Part shown: positions 44,697-53,222 of the stretch, one piece after another
Position numbering within the stretch: the stretch's first letter is position 1
Layout of the letters: the number at the start of each line of letters is the position of its first letter
Assembly: GCA_937974245.1 (NCBI GenBank)
Contig: CALJKV010000087.1
Coordinates: forward strand, 62,001-126,000
DNA: 64,000 nucleotides
Reading direction: 5' to 3'
From: an uncultured Chloroflexota bacterium
GTDB lineage: Bacteria > Chloroflexota > Anaerolineae > Aggregatilineales > Phototrophicaceae
Notes under the pieces: generated by a model
The model's database searches: none
What the model saw: only the letters and a program-made list of their open reading frames with translations
Told to the model about the DNA's origin: nothing
Made by a program: the position numbers and the translations under genes

Positions 44697-45581
44697 ATGT
44701 CCCCAACCAGTCCCGATATAGCTGCGCTGATCGGTCACGAATTCGAGCCGTTGGTCATGCACTACACAGCGCGTGATGTCAGTCTGTATGCTCTGGGGGT
44801 AGGAGCACCGGCCAATCCGCTTGAGCCGGACGAGCTGAAATTTGTTTACGAACTCAGCACAGAAGGTTTTCAGGCATTACCAACTTTTCCGGTGTTGTAC
44901 CCTTCACAAATGATTGAGGTACTGCTCAGTGGATCGCTCGGCAGGGTTACCTTTAACCCAATGATGCTGGTACATGGCGAACAATACCTGGAAATCAAAC
45001 ATACAATCCCGATAGAGGGCACAATCACCTCTTCTCCCAGAATCACTCATATTTTCGACAAGGGTTCTGGTGCGCTAATCATCACCGAGACCATTTCCAG
45101 AGATGAACACGGGATTGAAATTGCTCTCAACCGCTCATCCATGTTTATACGAGGAATTGGTGGTTATGGGGGAGACCGCGGCCCCTCCACCAGAGATAAT
45201 ATGCCGCCAGATCGCCCGCCGGATAAGATTCACCAGGAAACAACCAGCGAAAATCAGGCGCTGCTCTACCGGCTTTCCGGCGACATTAACCCACTGCACG
45301 CGGATCCGGCTATGGCCGCCCTGGGTCAGTTTGACAGGCCAATTCTGCATGGACTATGTTCTTTTGGTTTTGCCGGACGGGCCATCCTCAAACACTATTG
45401 CCAGAATGACCCGAGCCGTTTCAGGAGTATCCAGGTGCGTTTCTCAAAGCATGTCTTCCCTGGGGAGACCCTGGTCACGGAAATGTGGCAGGAGTCGGCA
45501 AGCAGGATTATCTTCCAGACCAGAGCGGCCGAACGCGCTGAGGACGTGTTGACGTACGCCGCCGTCGAAATCAAAGCATAA
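44697..45581 (+). CDS. MaoC-type enoyl-CoA hydratase (hydratase 2)
   Basis: The 294-residue double hot-dog protein matches (R)-specific enoyl-CoA hydratase 2. The N-terminal half has YELSTEGFQALPTFPVLY. The C-terminal half carries the hydratase-2 motif LSGDINPLHADPAMAALGQFDRPILHG with the catalytic Asp/His pair. It should hydrate trans-2-enoyl-CoA to (R)-3-hydroxyacyl-CoA. Between two acyl-CoA ligases, it fits fatty-acid breakdown or a related carbon pathway. SD GTGAGGA precedes the ATG. Confidence 0.9.
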   Translation: MSPTSPDIAALIGHEFEPLVMHYTARDVSLYALGVGAPANPLEPDELKFVYELSTEGFQALPTFPVLYPSQMIEVLLSGSLGRVTFNPMMLVHGEQYLEIKHTIPIEGTITSSPRITHIFDKGSGALIITETISRDEHGIEIALNRSSMFIRGIGGYGGDRGPSTRDNMPPDRPPDKIHQETTSENQALLYRLSGDINPLHADPAMAALGQFDRPILHGLCSFGFAGRAILKHYCQNDPSRFRSIQVRFSKHVFPGETLVTEMWQESASRIIFQTRAAERAEDVLTYAAVEIKA

Positions 45582-45629
45582 AATAGAATCTGCACTAAAA
45601 TACATTTGTACGCTTCACAGTGAAAGATC

Positions 45630-45653
45630 AGGGGCATATCGTCTGCCCCTTTT
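45630..45653 (+). terminator. Terminator after the MaoC gene
   Basis: AGGGGCA (45630-45636) pairs with TGCCCCT (45644-45650), 7-nt loop, followed by TTT. Confidence 0.75.
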
Positions 45654-45696
45654 GTATATTCTTGCTAAAATGAATTGGTTGAGGGGATTTTTACAT

Positions 45697-47466
45697 ATGA
45701 CAACTTATGCTGACCGGCCCTGGTTGAAGAGTTATGACCCTGGCGTGCCAAAAACACTGGAGCCCTATCCACAGCGCCCGCTCCACAGCTTTTTGAGCGA
45801 ATCTGCCCGGACTGCACCCGATAGAATCGCCCTCATCAGCCCCGCAAAACTCCCGGTACTCGGTTTCCAATCTCGTATCATAACCTATAGTGAGTTGGAT
45901 CGAATGTCCGATTCTTTTGCCGCCGGATTGGTGGACATGGGACTAAAAAAGGGGGATCGTGTTGCTATCGTGCTGCCTAATTCAGTCGCATTCGCTATCT
46001 GCTACTTTGGCATTCTCAAAGCTGGTGGTGTCGTCGCCGCCACTAACCCCACTTACCCCCCTAAACGCATGGCATATCAGATCAATGATTGTGACGCGCA
46101 ATTCGTGATCACCCTCAGTCTGTTTTACGAAACCATCAAGCAAATTCAACCTGGCACAAAAGCCCGGACTGTAATTGTCACAAATATCAAAGAATATCTA
46201 CCGTCATCAGCCCGCGTGTTGTTCAGCCTCACACGTGAGAAAAAAGACGGTCATCGTATCGAAAAACTGCTTCCAGGAGATATCTGGCTTCAGGAAATAC
46301 TCGTGAAATACGAGACACAGAAACCATCTGTTTCCGTTTCGCCCGACGATCTGGGATTGTTCCAGTATACTGGCGGGACGACGGGAGTCTCCAAAGGCGC
46401 TATGCTGACACATGGTGCGATGGTCGCCAATATGCTGCAGATCCAGGCATGGTCGTCCGTGCTAGAGCAGGGTGGGAATGGGTTGGTGCGTGCTGATATG
46501 CTTTATCTGGGCGCAATCCCCATGTTCCATGTCTACGGGTTGGTGGTACTGCTCAGCCAGGCGATGGCGAGTGGCTCAAAAATCGTCCTGGTCGCCAACG
46601 CCCGCGATATTGACAACCTTGTGGATGTCATCGCACACTACCACCCCAATGTATTTCTGGGTGTTCCAGCCATGTATAACGCAGTAGTTAATCACAAACG
46701 GGTGAAATCGGGTCAAGTCAAGCTAGATTGCTTCACGATTTCCACCAGCGGCGCTGCCCCCCTGCCCCCGACCACCAAACGTGAGTTCGAATCTTTGGGC
46801 GCTCGACGTTTAAACGAAGCCTATGGCATGAGTGAAACCTCGGCTGCATCACATTCAAATCCACTGGTTGGAGAAAACAGAACCGGCTCAGTCGGGCTGC
46901 CCCTCCCCGATATGGATATTCGCGTGGTTGACCTGGATGAAGGCGAGGCCGATATGCCTGTCGCGGAAATCGGGGAAATCATCATGGCTGGCCCCAATAT
47001 CATGTCTGGCTATCATGGAATGCCTACCGAAACCGCCAACACCATACGGGAAAAAGATGGCAAACGATGGCTATACAGCGGTGACATTGGCTACATGGAT
47101 GATGATGGTTACTTTTATATTGTGGATCGCAAAAAGGATATGGCTCTTATAGGGGGATTTAATGTCTACCCCAACAGCATTGAAAAAACACTAAAAGAAC
47201 ATCCGGCAATACTTGAAGTCGGTGTTGCTGCGATCCCCCATCCCGAAAAAGATGGAGAAGAGACACTCAAGGCATGGATTGTCCTCAAACCGGGTCATCA
47301 GGTCACTACAACAGACCTGATAAGCCACTGTTCTCAGTATCTTGCGCCTTATGAGGTACCCCGGCGCTATGCATTCATTGGCGAACTGCCGAAAACCATG
47401 GTAGGGAAAACCTTACGGCGTGAATTGATTCAATTGGAAATGACAGATAGCGAAAATAACGCCTAG
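45697..47466 (+). CDS. Long-chain fatty-acid-CoA ligase (AMP-forming), paralogue 2
   Basis: This is a paralogue of the ligase at 42870, colinear over its full length with the same YTGGTTGVSK and DRKKDMALIGG motifs. An insert of about ten residues (SSVLEQGGNGLVRADMLY) is found only here. The longer frame from 45652 has a non-matching N-terminus; ATG 45697 (MTTYADRPWLK) aligns with the start of the other copy (MVTYVDRPWLK). GAGGGG lies about 11 bases upstream. Its stop codon TAG interlocks with that of the opposing membrane-protein gene. Confidence 0.92.
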   Translation: MTTYADRPWLKSYDPGVPKTLEPYPQRPLHSFLSESARTAPDRIALISPAKLPVLGFQSRIITYSELDRMSDSFAAGLVDMGLKKGDRVAIVLPNSVAFAICYFGILKAGGVVAATNPTYPPKRMAYQINDCDAQFVITLSLFYETIKQIQPGTKARTVIVTNIKEYLPSSARVLFSLTREKKDGHRIEKLLPGDIWLQEILVKYETQKPSVSVSPDDLGLFQYTGGTTGVSKGAMLTHGAMVANMLQIQAWSSVLEQGGNGLVRADMLYLGAIPMFHVYGLVVLLSQAMASGSKIVLVANARDIDNLVDVIAHYHPNVFLGVPAMYNAVVNHKRVKSGQVKLDCFTISTSGAAPLPPTTKREFESLGARRLNEAYGMSETSAASHSNPLVGENRTGSVGLPLPDMDIRVVDLDEGEADMPVAEIGEIIMAGPNIMSGYHGMPTETANTIREKDGKRWLYSGDIGYMDDDGYFYIVDRKKDMALIGGFNVYPNSIEKTLKEHPAILEVGVAAIPHPEKDGEETLKAWIVLKPGHQVTTTDLISHCSQYLAPYEVPRRYAFIGELPKTMVGKTLRRELIQLEMTDSENNA

Positions 47467-48011
47467 CGGGCTCCAGGGTGATCCTCAAAGGCGGTCTGGG
47501 TCGGGCGTATTAGATAATGTCCCCGATAAAAGGCACGCGCCGGGCCGCGATTCATATACCAGACTACATACAGCATGACTAGCAGGCTGCCCAGGAATTC
47601 CCCTTTTAATATGGCCGTGCTGATCGCATCCATCGAGGAAATCCCAGCCTGTAAATCCGGTTGTGTTGTCGCCTGCCGGAGTGTCAAAAACAGAGTTGTC
47701 ATTGTAAGAAGGATGACTGCTCCTGGCAGTGCCTGTCGCATCCAGCGAGGGCGCCCACGCCAGGCAAACACTGCGACAAACAGAATCAGGATGCCGCATA
47801 TCACCTGAACCACCAGAATCCAGACCGGCACCCCCAAGAAATCGCCACCATAGGCAATCGGTTCTATACCGCCCGCCGTAAAATCGAGATTCTGAAACCG
47901 CTGCTGGATCAGCAGGAGCAAACCCACCTGCAAAAGCGGCAAAACAGCAAACCAGATTACACTCATGATAATCGCTAAAGATACACCTATTGGCCGCCCT
48001 GGTTTATCCAT
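47463..48011 (-). CDS. Four-helix membrane protein of unknown function
   Basis: A 182-residue protein with four hydrophobic segments (about 10-33, 58-82, 92-111 and 137-152) and a short Pro/charged tail. No catalytic or transport motif is visible. The ATG at 48011 is acceptable. Its last codon overlaps the stop of the convergent acyl-CoA ligase. Unrecognised. Confidence 0.75.
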   Translation of the reverse strand: MDKPGRPIGVSLAIIMSVIWFAVLPLLQVGLLLLIQQRFQNLDFTAGGIEPIAYGGDFLGVPVWILVVQVICGILILFVAVFAWRGRPRWMRQALPGAVILLTMTTLFLTLRQATTQPDLQAGISSMDAISTAILKGEFLGSLLVMLYVVWYMNRGPARAFYRGHYLIRPTQTAFEDHPGAR

Positions 48012-48171
48012 ATTTCCCTCGGTTAGATACTTGAAAAAGAGCCTACGTGGATGATGCTACTGATAGTGAGTATGCTATCTTTTATAATATTCCTTGTTGC
48101 ATTCGATTTGAGCCAGGATACAACTTCGTAAGGCAAAGATACCTTCACATTAGCAATGCGTATACCATTTG

Positions 48172-48201
48172 TGTTATAATGATGATGGTATAAATCATCA
48201 T
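48172..48201 (+). promoter_or_regulatory. Promoter with overlapping palindromic operator
   Basis: TGT-TATAAT (48172-48180) is an extended -10 promoter. An 8-bp inverted repeat, ATGATGAT (48179-48186) and ATCATCAT (48194-48201), with a 7-base spacer GGTATAA, overlaps its start region and ends 24 bases before the BTAD regulator gene. A protein bound here would block transcription, so self-repression is a reasonable guess. Confidence 0.55.
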
Positions 48202-48225
48202 ATTTGACGAGTTGGAGACAAAACG

Positions 48226-49500
48226 ATGGATTTGCATAAGTTACTTGATACAACTTACCGGGCCTTTCAGGAGCAAATCTCACAGGCCCGCATTCTGCTG
48301 CTGCACCCGCGAAGTCGCTATCGTTCAGTCATGGTTGCTCGGTTGATTAACACCTCCGACTACCTGACATTTTACTACGCAATGGGGCATGATGACATTA
48401 ACTTGCCGTCATTTGTATCCGGGTTGACCCATGATCTCGCAAACCAGCATCCAACCTTCGGACGGCATACCAATACACTGCTGCCCAGCGATTACGAGCA
48501 GGACATCACACCACTGTTGGACGCTTTCACGCGGGATCTGGCCGAAATCAGCGACCAACCATTCCTGCTCATTCTGGATGAATATGATCGCAGCGACAGC
48601 GCCGACGATATTCAGCTCTTTGTCGAAAAATTGGTGGGGTGGCTGCCAGATAACTGTCGCTTGGTATTGAACAGCCGAACCCTGCCCCGCCTTCCCTGGG
48701 TATCCCTGATTTCACGGCGCTGGGCTGTCCTGCTGGAAGATGACCAGCTCATCCGCTCAAATTTTTACGGTTTGGTGCGTGAAGGCAAGGACAAGCTCGT
48801 TGTTTCGGCACTTGGCCCCGGCGGTGTATTGATTAATGGGAAAGCTGTTGACAATTGGGAAGGCCATCTACCTCGGTTGCTTTTCTTCTTTGCGCTGGAT
48901 AAGCCAGTTATCACCCGTTCGGAAATCTGCCGCGCCTTCTGGCCGGAACTGGACACTGATCAAGCCGTCAATGTGTTCCATGTGACTAAACGCCGTCTAC
49001 ACAAGGCGATGGATTCCGACTCCCTGGTACATGAGGATGGTTACTACTGCATCAACCCTGATATGAATGTGGAGTACGACATCATCGAATTCGTCACCGC
49101 GCTCATGGCTGGGCGGGATGAAAGTAATCCCAAGCGGGTCGCTGCCTGGCAAAAAGTTATTGACCTATATAAAGGCCCATTCCTACAAGGCCACACCGAT
49201 AGCTGGATCGTTGAACGACGGTTGGACTATCAGGCCGGGTATCTGGAAGCTCTGATCGAGATGGCGCGTGTTCGCCTGGCCGATGAGCGCCCCGAAGCCG
49301 CGTTAAGCCTGTTTCAACGTGCTTTGGCAGAAGACATCAGTCATGAAGACATCCACCGCGAAGTTATGCAGCTTTTCGCCCACATGGGACGTCGCAGTGA
49401 GGCCGCCGCACACTTCCAGAAGATGGAAGATGACTATAAGAAACAGGGTTGGGTGATTTCCGATGAGACCCGGCAGCTGTACCAGAACATCATGTCCTAA
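48226..49500 (+). CDS. BTAD-type transcriptional regulator with degenerate ATPase module
   Basis: Three parts are visible. An N-terminal region resembles the NTPase of MalT/LuxR-type regulators (about 1-170) but lacks a P-loop: where GxxxxGKS is expected it reads LLLHPRSRYRS, while a Walker B-like LLILDEYDR remains. An OmpR-like winged helix follows (about 195-285, FWPELDTDQAVNVFHVTKRRLHKAM). A bacterial transcriptional activator domain (BTAD) of TPR-like helices (about 290-424) ends the protein. This is the layout of SARP-like activators without a working ATPase. The gene is preceded by a palindrome overlapping its promoter. Target genes are unknown. Confidence 0.83.
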   Translation: MDLHKLLDTTYRAFQEQISQARILLLHPRSRYRSVMVARLINTSDYLTFYYAMGHDDINLPSFVSGLTHDLANQHPTFGRHTNTLLPSDYEQDITPLLDAFTRDLAEISDQPFLLILDEYDRSDSADDIQLFVEKLVGWLPDNCRLVLNSRTLPRLPWVSLISRRWAVLLEDDQLIRSNFYGLVREGKDKLVVSALGPGGVLINGKAVDNWEGHLPRLLFFFALDKPVITRSEICRAFWPELDTDQAVNVFHVTKRRLHKAMDSDSLVHEDGYYCINPDMNVEYDIIEFVTALMAGRDESNPKRVAAWQKVIDLYKGPFLQGHTDSWIVERRLDYQAGYLEALIEMARVRLADERPEAALSLFQRALAEDISHEDIHREVMQLFAHMGRRSEAAAHFQKMEDDYKKQGWVISDETRQLYQNIMS

Positions 49501-49522
49501 CGAGAGGGCGCCCACAAGTTAC

Positions 49523-49562
49523 AAAAAAAACTGCACCCGTCGTTTTGGACAGGTGCAGTTTT
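49523..49562 (-). terminator. Terminator of the tRNA-Arg transcript
   Basis: An 11-bp stem AAAACTGCACC/GGTGCAGTTTT (minus strand 49562-49552 and 49537-49527) with a 14-nt loop is followed by eight T on the minus strand. It lies directly behind the tRNA 3' end. Confidence 0.88.
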
Positions 49563-49570
49563 ACGTCTTT

Positions 49571-49908
49571 CGCCCCTGGCAGGACTCGAACCTGCGACCT
49601 CCGGTTTAGCATCCAGCATCGTGTTTCCACGACCACCATTCTGGCTTGCTGGCTGGACTGTGTCTTGGCCGTCTCAGGCCGCAGGCGTACAGTCTCTACG
49701 CATCCCGTTGTGGGCGGTTTGCTCGGCGTTGTCATGGAGCACCCTCCGAAGATGTTCACCGATACAGCCTGCTCCACTCCTGTCGTTCCTCTGTGAAAGG
49801 CTTATCCTTTCAACAGGTCTGAGAGATCCAACACACAACTTTCTCAAACTTGCGGCAGAAGGCTCCTATTCTTAAAGACCGCTGCTCTATCCACTGAGCT
49901 ACAGGGGC
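49571..49908 (-). tRNA. tRNA-Arg, anticodon TCT, interrupted by a group I intron
   Basis: On the minus strand the 5' half (49908-49875) gives acceptor GCCCCTG, D arm GCTC/GAGC and the first part of the anticodon arm GCGGT-CTT. The 3' half (49609-49571) gives CTAA-ACCGG, T arm GCAGG/CCTGC and CAGGGGC with discriminator G. Joined, they form a 73-nt tRNA with anticodon loop CTTCTAA (anticodon TCT, reading AGA). The split is between positions 34 and 35. One oddity is a G27-G43 mismatch at the top of the anticodon stem. No CCA is encoded. A consensus promoter precedes it and a terminator follows. Confidence 0.93.
49610..49874 (-). ncRNA. Group I self-splicing intron (265 nt) in tRNA-Arg
   Basis: The catalytic core can be read on the minus strand. 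P3 strands are GCAGGC (49772-49767) and GCCTGC (49686-49681). P7 is GACTGT in the R element GCGTAGAGACTGTACG paired with ACAGTC in the S element AAGACACAGTCC (49666-49655). P8 is the hairpin GGCC-TGAGAC-GGCC. The last intron base is G, and the 5' exon ends in U that can form a U-G pair with GGAG near the intron start. Length is typical for bacterial tRNA introns. No homing endonuclease ORF is present. It should excise with guanosine. Confidence 0.93.
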
Positions 49909-49919
49909 AATCTACTAGG

Positions 49920-49948
49920 ATTGTAAAACGTGGGGTATGGACTGTCAA
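49920..49948 (-). promoter_or_regulatory. Promoter of tRNA-Arg
   Basis: Minus strand TTGACA (49948-49943) and TACAAT (49925-49920) are 17 bases apart, 12 bases before the tRNA 5' end. Confidence 0.85.
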
Positions 49949-50299
49949 GCACGGTGCTTCTCAAGCCAACTTGCCAAATGTTTATAGCTTGGGGCGCATA
50001 CGAAACAGATTTTGATTTGATGCAAACGCCCTGAGTGCGCTGTGTGGCAATAAGCCGCCCTGCATCCTCGTGATACTGCTTGACTTTTTAAACAATAAGG
50101 ATTAGTCTTAGGTTCTCAATAGAACAAGTGTACAACTAACTGGCGTGGAGTGGCGGTTGCCTGCAAATAATGGCTCAATCTCGCGGAAAAACGCCCGTAT
50201 GAGACAATAAATTGATTGCATTATTCACCTATCCAATTCTATTTTACCTATCCTATCCATATCCAATCACCGTCAGCATTTTTATCAATGGAGTAAAAA
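49949..50299. other. AT-rich gene-free stretch before the UvrA-like gene
   Basis: About 350 bases without a credible gene. It is clearly AT-richer than the flanking chromosome and probably marks the left edge of transferred DNA. The start codon at 50300 is preceded by GGAG, and no consensus promoter is obvious. No terminal repeats were seen. Confidence 0.5.
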
Positions 50300-52564
50300 A
50301 TGATTCGAGAATTCATTGAATTGCATGGTGCTCGTGAGAATAATCTTAAAAATGTCTCGTTGCGCATTCCAAAACGCAAAATTACGATTTTCACGGGTGT
50401 ATCCGGTTCGGGTAAATCCTCCATCGTATTCGATACGATTGCCGCCGAAGCACAACGCCAACTTTACGAAAATTTTAGCATGTTCGTGCGGAACTTCCTC
50501 CCCCGCTACGCGCAGCCGGACACTGATTCAATTGAAAATTTAAGTATGCCGATTGTCGTTGACCAGAAGCGACTGGGCGGCGGCTCCCATTCGACTGTCG
50601 GCACAATCACGGATATTTACACGGTCTTACGTCTGCTCTTCTCGAAGATTGGTCAGCCCTATGTTGGTCATTACAACGTTTTTTCATTTAATGACCCGCA
50701 GGGTATGTGTCCAGAATGTAACGGGATTGGTCGCAAATTGGGCGTGGATTTGGAGAAGTTTCTGGATACATCAAGATCGCTGAATGAAGGCGCGATTCTG
50801 TTCGAAGCCTATGCAGTGGGCAAATGGGATTGGAATTTCCTTACACAATCCGGGTTATTCGACAACGACAAGAAACTCGACGATTACACCGAAACAGAAA
50901 TGGAACGCCTGATGTATAGTCCACCGTTCAAAGTAAAAACAGCACTTGGGGCCAATTCCATCAACATCACATTTGAAGGCATCATTGCCAAATTCACACG
51001 CAAATATATCACCAATGATGTCAAAACGTATTCTGAGCGCACCCAAAAACAAGTTGAACCTTATATCACAACAGGTCCTTGTCGTGCATGCAAAGGAACA
51101 CGGCTTAGTCACACGACCCTCAGTTGCAGGATTAACGGTTACAATATCGCTGAACTCGCTGCCATGGAAGTTGGCGATCTGATTAGCATCGTCCGCGAGA
51201 TTAATAACCCCACTGCTCAATCAATGGTCGAAACATTAACTGAGCGACTGCAACATCTGGTTGATATCGGCTTAGAATATCTCAGCCTGAATCGTGAAAC
51301 CGACACACTGTCCGGTGGCGAATCGCAACGGGTAAAAATCGTAAAGCATCTGAGCAGCAGCCTAATGGATGTGATGTACATCTTTGATGAGCCAAGCGTC
51401 GGACTGCATCCACGTGACGTCCATCGTCTGAACGACTTGCTCCAGAAACTCCGTGATAAAGGTAATACAGTTATCGTCGTTGAGCATGACCCCGATGTCA
51501 TCAAAGTTGCTGACCATATCGTGGATGTTGGCCCTCTCGCCGGAACACATGGCGGCACAATCGTCTACGAAGGGTCGTTCGATGGTCTTCTGCGTGCGGA
51601 TACCATTACTGGCAATCATATGCAACATGCAATGCGCCTCAAAGATACTTTCCGCAAACCAATCGGCAGACTCGCTATCAAGAATGCCAAAGTCAACAAC
51701 CTACGAAATCTGAATGTCGATATTCCGGCAGGTGTTCTCACTGTCGTTACAGGAGTCGCCGGGTCAGGCAAAAGTTCGCTGATAAACGAAACTTTGCTGC
51801 GCCAACATCCTGGCGCGATTGTGATTGACCAATCAGAAGTCGGTGCGAATAGTCGATCAACTCCTGCAACTTATACTGGAATCATGGATGAAATCCGCAA
51901 AGACTTCGCCAAAGCCAACAACGTTAGTAATTCACTCTTTAGCTTCAACTCGCAAGGCGCATGTGAAAATTGTCAGGGTCTCGGAGTCGTTTATATCAGT
52001 CTCGCCTTTTTGGACGAAGCCAAAACCCCCTGCGAGGTCTGCGGTGGAAAACGCTTTAAAGATGAAGTGCTGGAATACAAACTCAATGGCAGGTCAATTG
52101 CTGATGTTCTCAGCATGACGGTTGAAGAAGCACTTGGATACTTCAGAAACAAGAAGATTCTGAATACGCTACAAGCGATGAGCGATGTCGGACTGAATTA
52201 TCTCTCACTCGGACAACCCCTCAGCACCCTTTCCGGTGGTGAAGGTCAACGAATTAAGTTAGCCAGCGAACTCCATAAAGAAGGCAGCATTTACGTAATG
52301 GATGAGCCAACAACCGGGCTACATATGTCTGATGTTAGTCATTTGCTGGCTGTTATCAATCGGATTGTTGATAACGGCAACACGGTTATCGTGATTGAAC
52401 ACAATCGGGACATTATCAAGAATGCCGATTGGATACTTGATATGGGGCCAGAGGGTGGACACAAAGGCGGGCAAATTCTGTTTGAAGGTACACCTAAAGA
52501 ACTACTGAATATAGAAACATCATACACGGCGCAATATCTCAGAGGCGAACATCAACCGATATGA
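50300..52564 (+). CDS. Short UvrA-like ABC protein (resistance/UvrA2-like type)
   Basis: The protein has two ABC ATPase modules in the UvrA arrangement: Walker A GVSGSGKSS (about 33-41), zinc-binding CxxC pairs (CPEC, CRAC), signature LSGGESQRV, then a second module with GVAGSGKSS, CENC/CEVC and LSGGEGQRI. At 754 residues it is about 190 shorter than UvrA and appears to lack the UvrB-binding insert after the first Walker A, as in DrrC-like and UvrA2-like proteins linked to tolerance of DNA-binding drugs. Codon and base use are visibly AT-richer than neighbours, suggesting transfer. A stand-alone damage-clearing or drug-tolerance role is inferred. Confidence 0.85.
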   Translation: MIREFIELHGARENNLKNVSLRIPKRKITIFTGVSGSGKSSIVFDTIAAEAQRQLYENFSMFVRNFLPRYAQPDTDSIENLSMPIVVDQKRLGGGSHSTVGTITDIYTVLRLLFSKIGQPYVGHYNVFSFNDPQGMCPECNGIGRKLGVDLEKFLDTSRSLNEGAILFEAYAVGKWDWNFLTQSGLFDNDKKLDDYTETEMERLMYSPPFKVKTALGANSINITFEGIIAKFTRKYITNDVKTYSERTQKQVEPYITTGPCRACKGTRLSHTTLSCRINGYNIAELAAMEVGDLISIVREINNPTAQSMVETLTERLQHLVDIGLEYLSLNRETDTLSGGESQRVKIVKHLSSSLMDVMYIFDEPSVGLHPRDVHRLNDLLQKLRDKGNTVIVVEHDPDVIKVADHIVDVGPLAGTHGGTIVYEGSFDGLLRADTITGNHMQHAMRLKDTFRKPIGRLAIKNAKVNNLRNLNVDIPAGVLTVVTGVAGSGKSSLINETLLRQHPGAIVIDQSEVGANSRSTPATYTGIMDEIRKDFAKANNVSNSLFSFNSQGACENCQGLGVVYISLAFLDEAKTPCEVCGGKRFKDEVLEYKLNGRSIADVLSMTVEEALGYFRNKKILNTLQAMSDVGLNYLSLGQPLSTLSGGEGQRIKLASELHKEGSIYVMDEPTTGLHMSDVSHLLAVINRIVDNGNTVIVIEHNRDIIKNADWILDMGPEGGHKGGQILFEGTPKELLNIETSYTAQYLRGEHQPI

Positions 52565-52598
52565 TACCCATCGAGAGAAAAGAGACGTGCGGAATTTT

Positions 52599-52622
52599 AG
52601 GGCTTAGAATGTATTAAGCCCT
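52599..52622 (+). terminator. Possible terminator hairpin after the UvrA-like gene
   Basis: AGGGCTTA (52599-52606) and TAAGCCCT (52615-52622) form a perfect 8-bp stem with an 8-nt loop, 35 bases after the stop. No T run follows, so it is only a weak candidate. Confidence 0.4.
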
Positions 52623-52863
52623 GCGAAATCCTGGTTGATGGTTAAGTGACCTGTCTTAATACAAATCCAGTATAATCATATCAAATAGTGCCCTCACGTC
52701 TGTCCATTGAAGAAATCGTATTCGTCACCGCTCTGAAGATTTGCCTGACCAAGGAGTAAGGGACGATCTTCCAGGCAGGATTCAGTTGTTGAGAAGAGTC
52801 TATCTTTCCATTAAGCTCGGGATAAGTAATAGCTATTGACGACAAGGAGACAGTCTACAAAAC

Positions 52864-53031
52864 ATGGCAGTCTTACGCTATCTTGCGCTCAACATCCTCA
52901 AACAAGACACTTCCAAAAGGAGTTTGAAACAGAATGTTTTCAGGCTGGATCGGGCGATACCTTTATGCTTTAGCTACTATCTCAGATTTAGTGCGATCGC
53001 GCTGCGAGGCAGCGGGGCTGCTATTGTCTGA
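52864..53031 (+). pseudogene. Remnant of a transposase C-terminus (ISAs1-like)
   Basis: A 55-codon frame begins MAVLRYLALNILKQDTSKRSLKQ, which strongly resembles the conserved end of ISAs1-family transposases (AVLRRIALNLLKxDTSKRSLKQK). After this point the expected sequence is lost, as if by frameshift, and the frame ends in unrelated residues. No upstream transposase body or terminal repeats are visible in 52565-52860. The gene-free stretch 52565-53222 otherwise holds only small ORFs and the gyrB promoter. It is read as debris of an old insertion; identification is from memory of the family motif. Confidence 0.55.
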
Positions 53032-53052
53032 ATTCCCACAGTAGGCTATAAT
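53024..53052 (+). promoter_or_regulatory. Promoter of gyrB
   Basis: TTGTCT (53024-53029) and TATAAT (53047-53052) are separated by 17 bases. It overlaps the end of the transposase remnant and gives gyrB a leader of about 165 bases. Confidence 0.6.
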
Positions 53053-53222
53053 AGATGAAGAGAGTCGATGCATTTTGAGAGGGAAATCACTCAAATTCAT
53101 TTACCCCTATTCATGTAATGAAATATCGCAGGTTGTATTGGCAACGCTCATGCGTTCTGATATTAGTGGTATGTCAACCCGCATAGCAATTTCTGTTCAT
53201 CAAACACGAAAGGCAGCAGGAC

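Noticed and set aside
48023..48283. 86-codon minus-strand ORF
   Set aside because: It overlaps the promoter, operator and start of the BTAD regulator, its composition is not protein-like, and no RBS is evident.
49490..49875. Several ORFs across the tRNA-Arg region on both strands
   Set aside because: They run through tRNA halves and the group I intron core; the RNA signals explain the region. None resembles a homing endonuclease.
50300..52564. Canonical excinuclease UvrA
   Set aside because: It is about 190 residues too short and lacks the region that binds UvrB; the AT-rich context also argues for an acquired UvrA-like protein.
52688..52762. Small ORF (GTG start, 24 codons) after the UvrA-like gene
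   Set aside because: A TATAAT precedes it, but there is no RBS and no similarity I can name; probably chance in decayed DNA.
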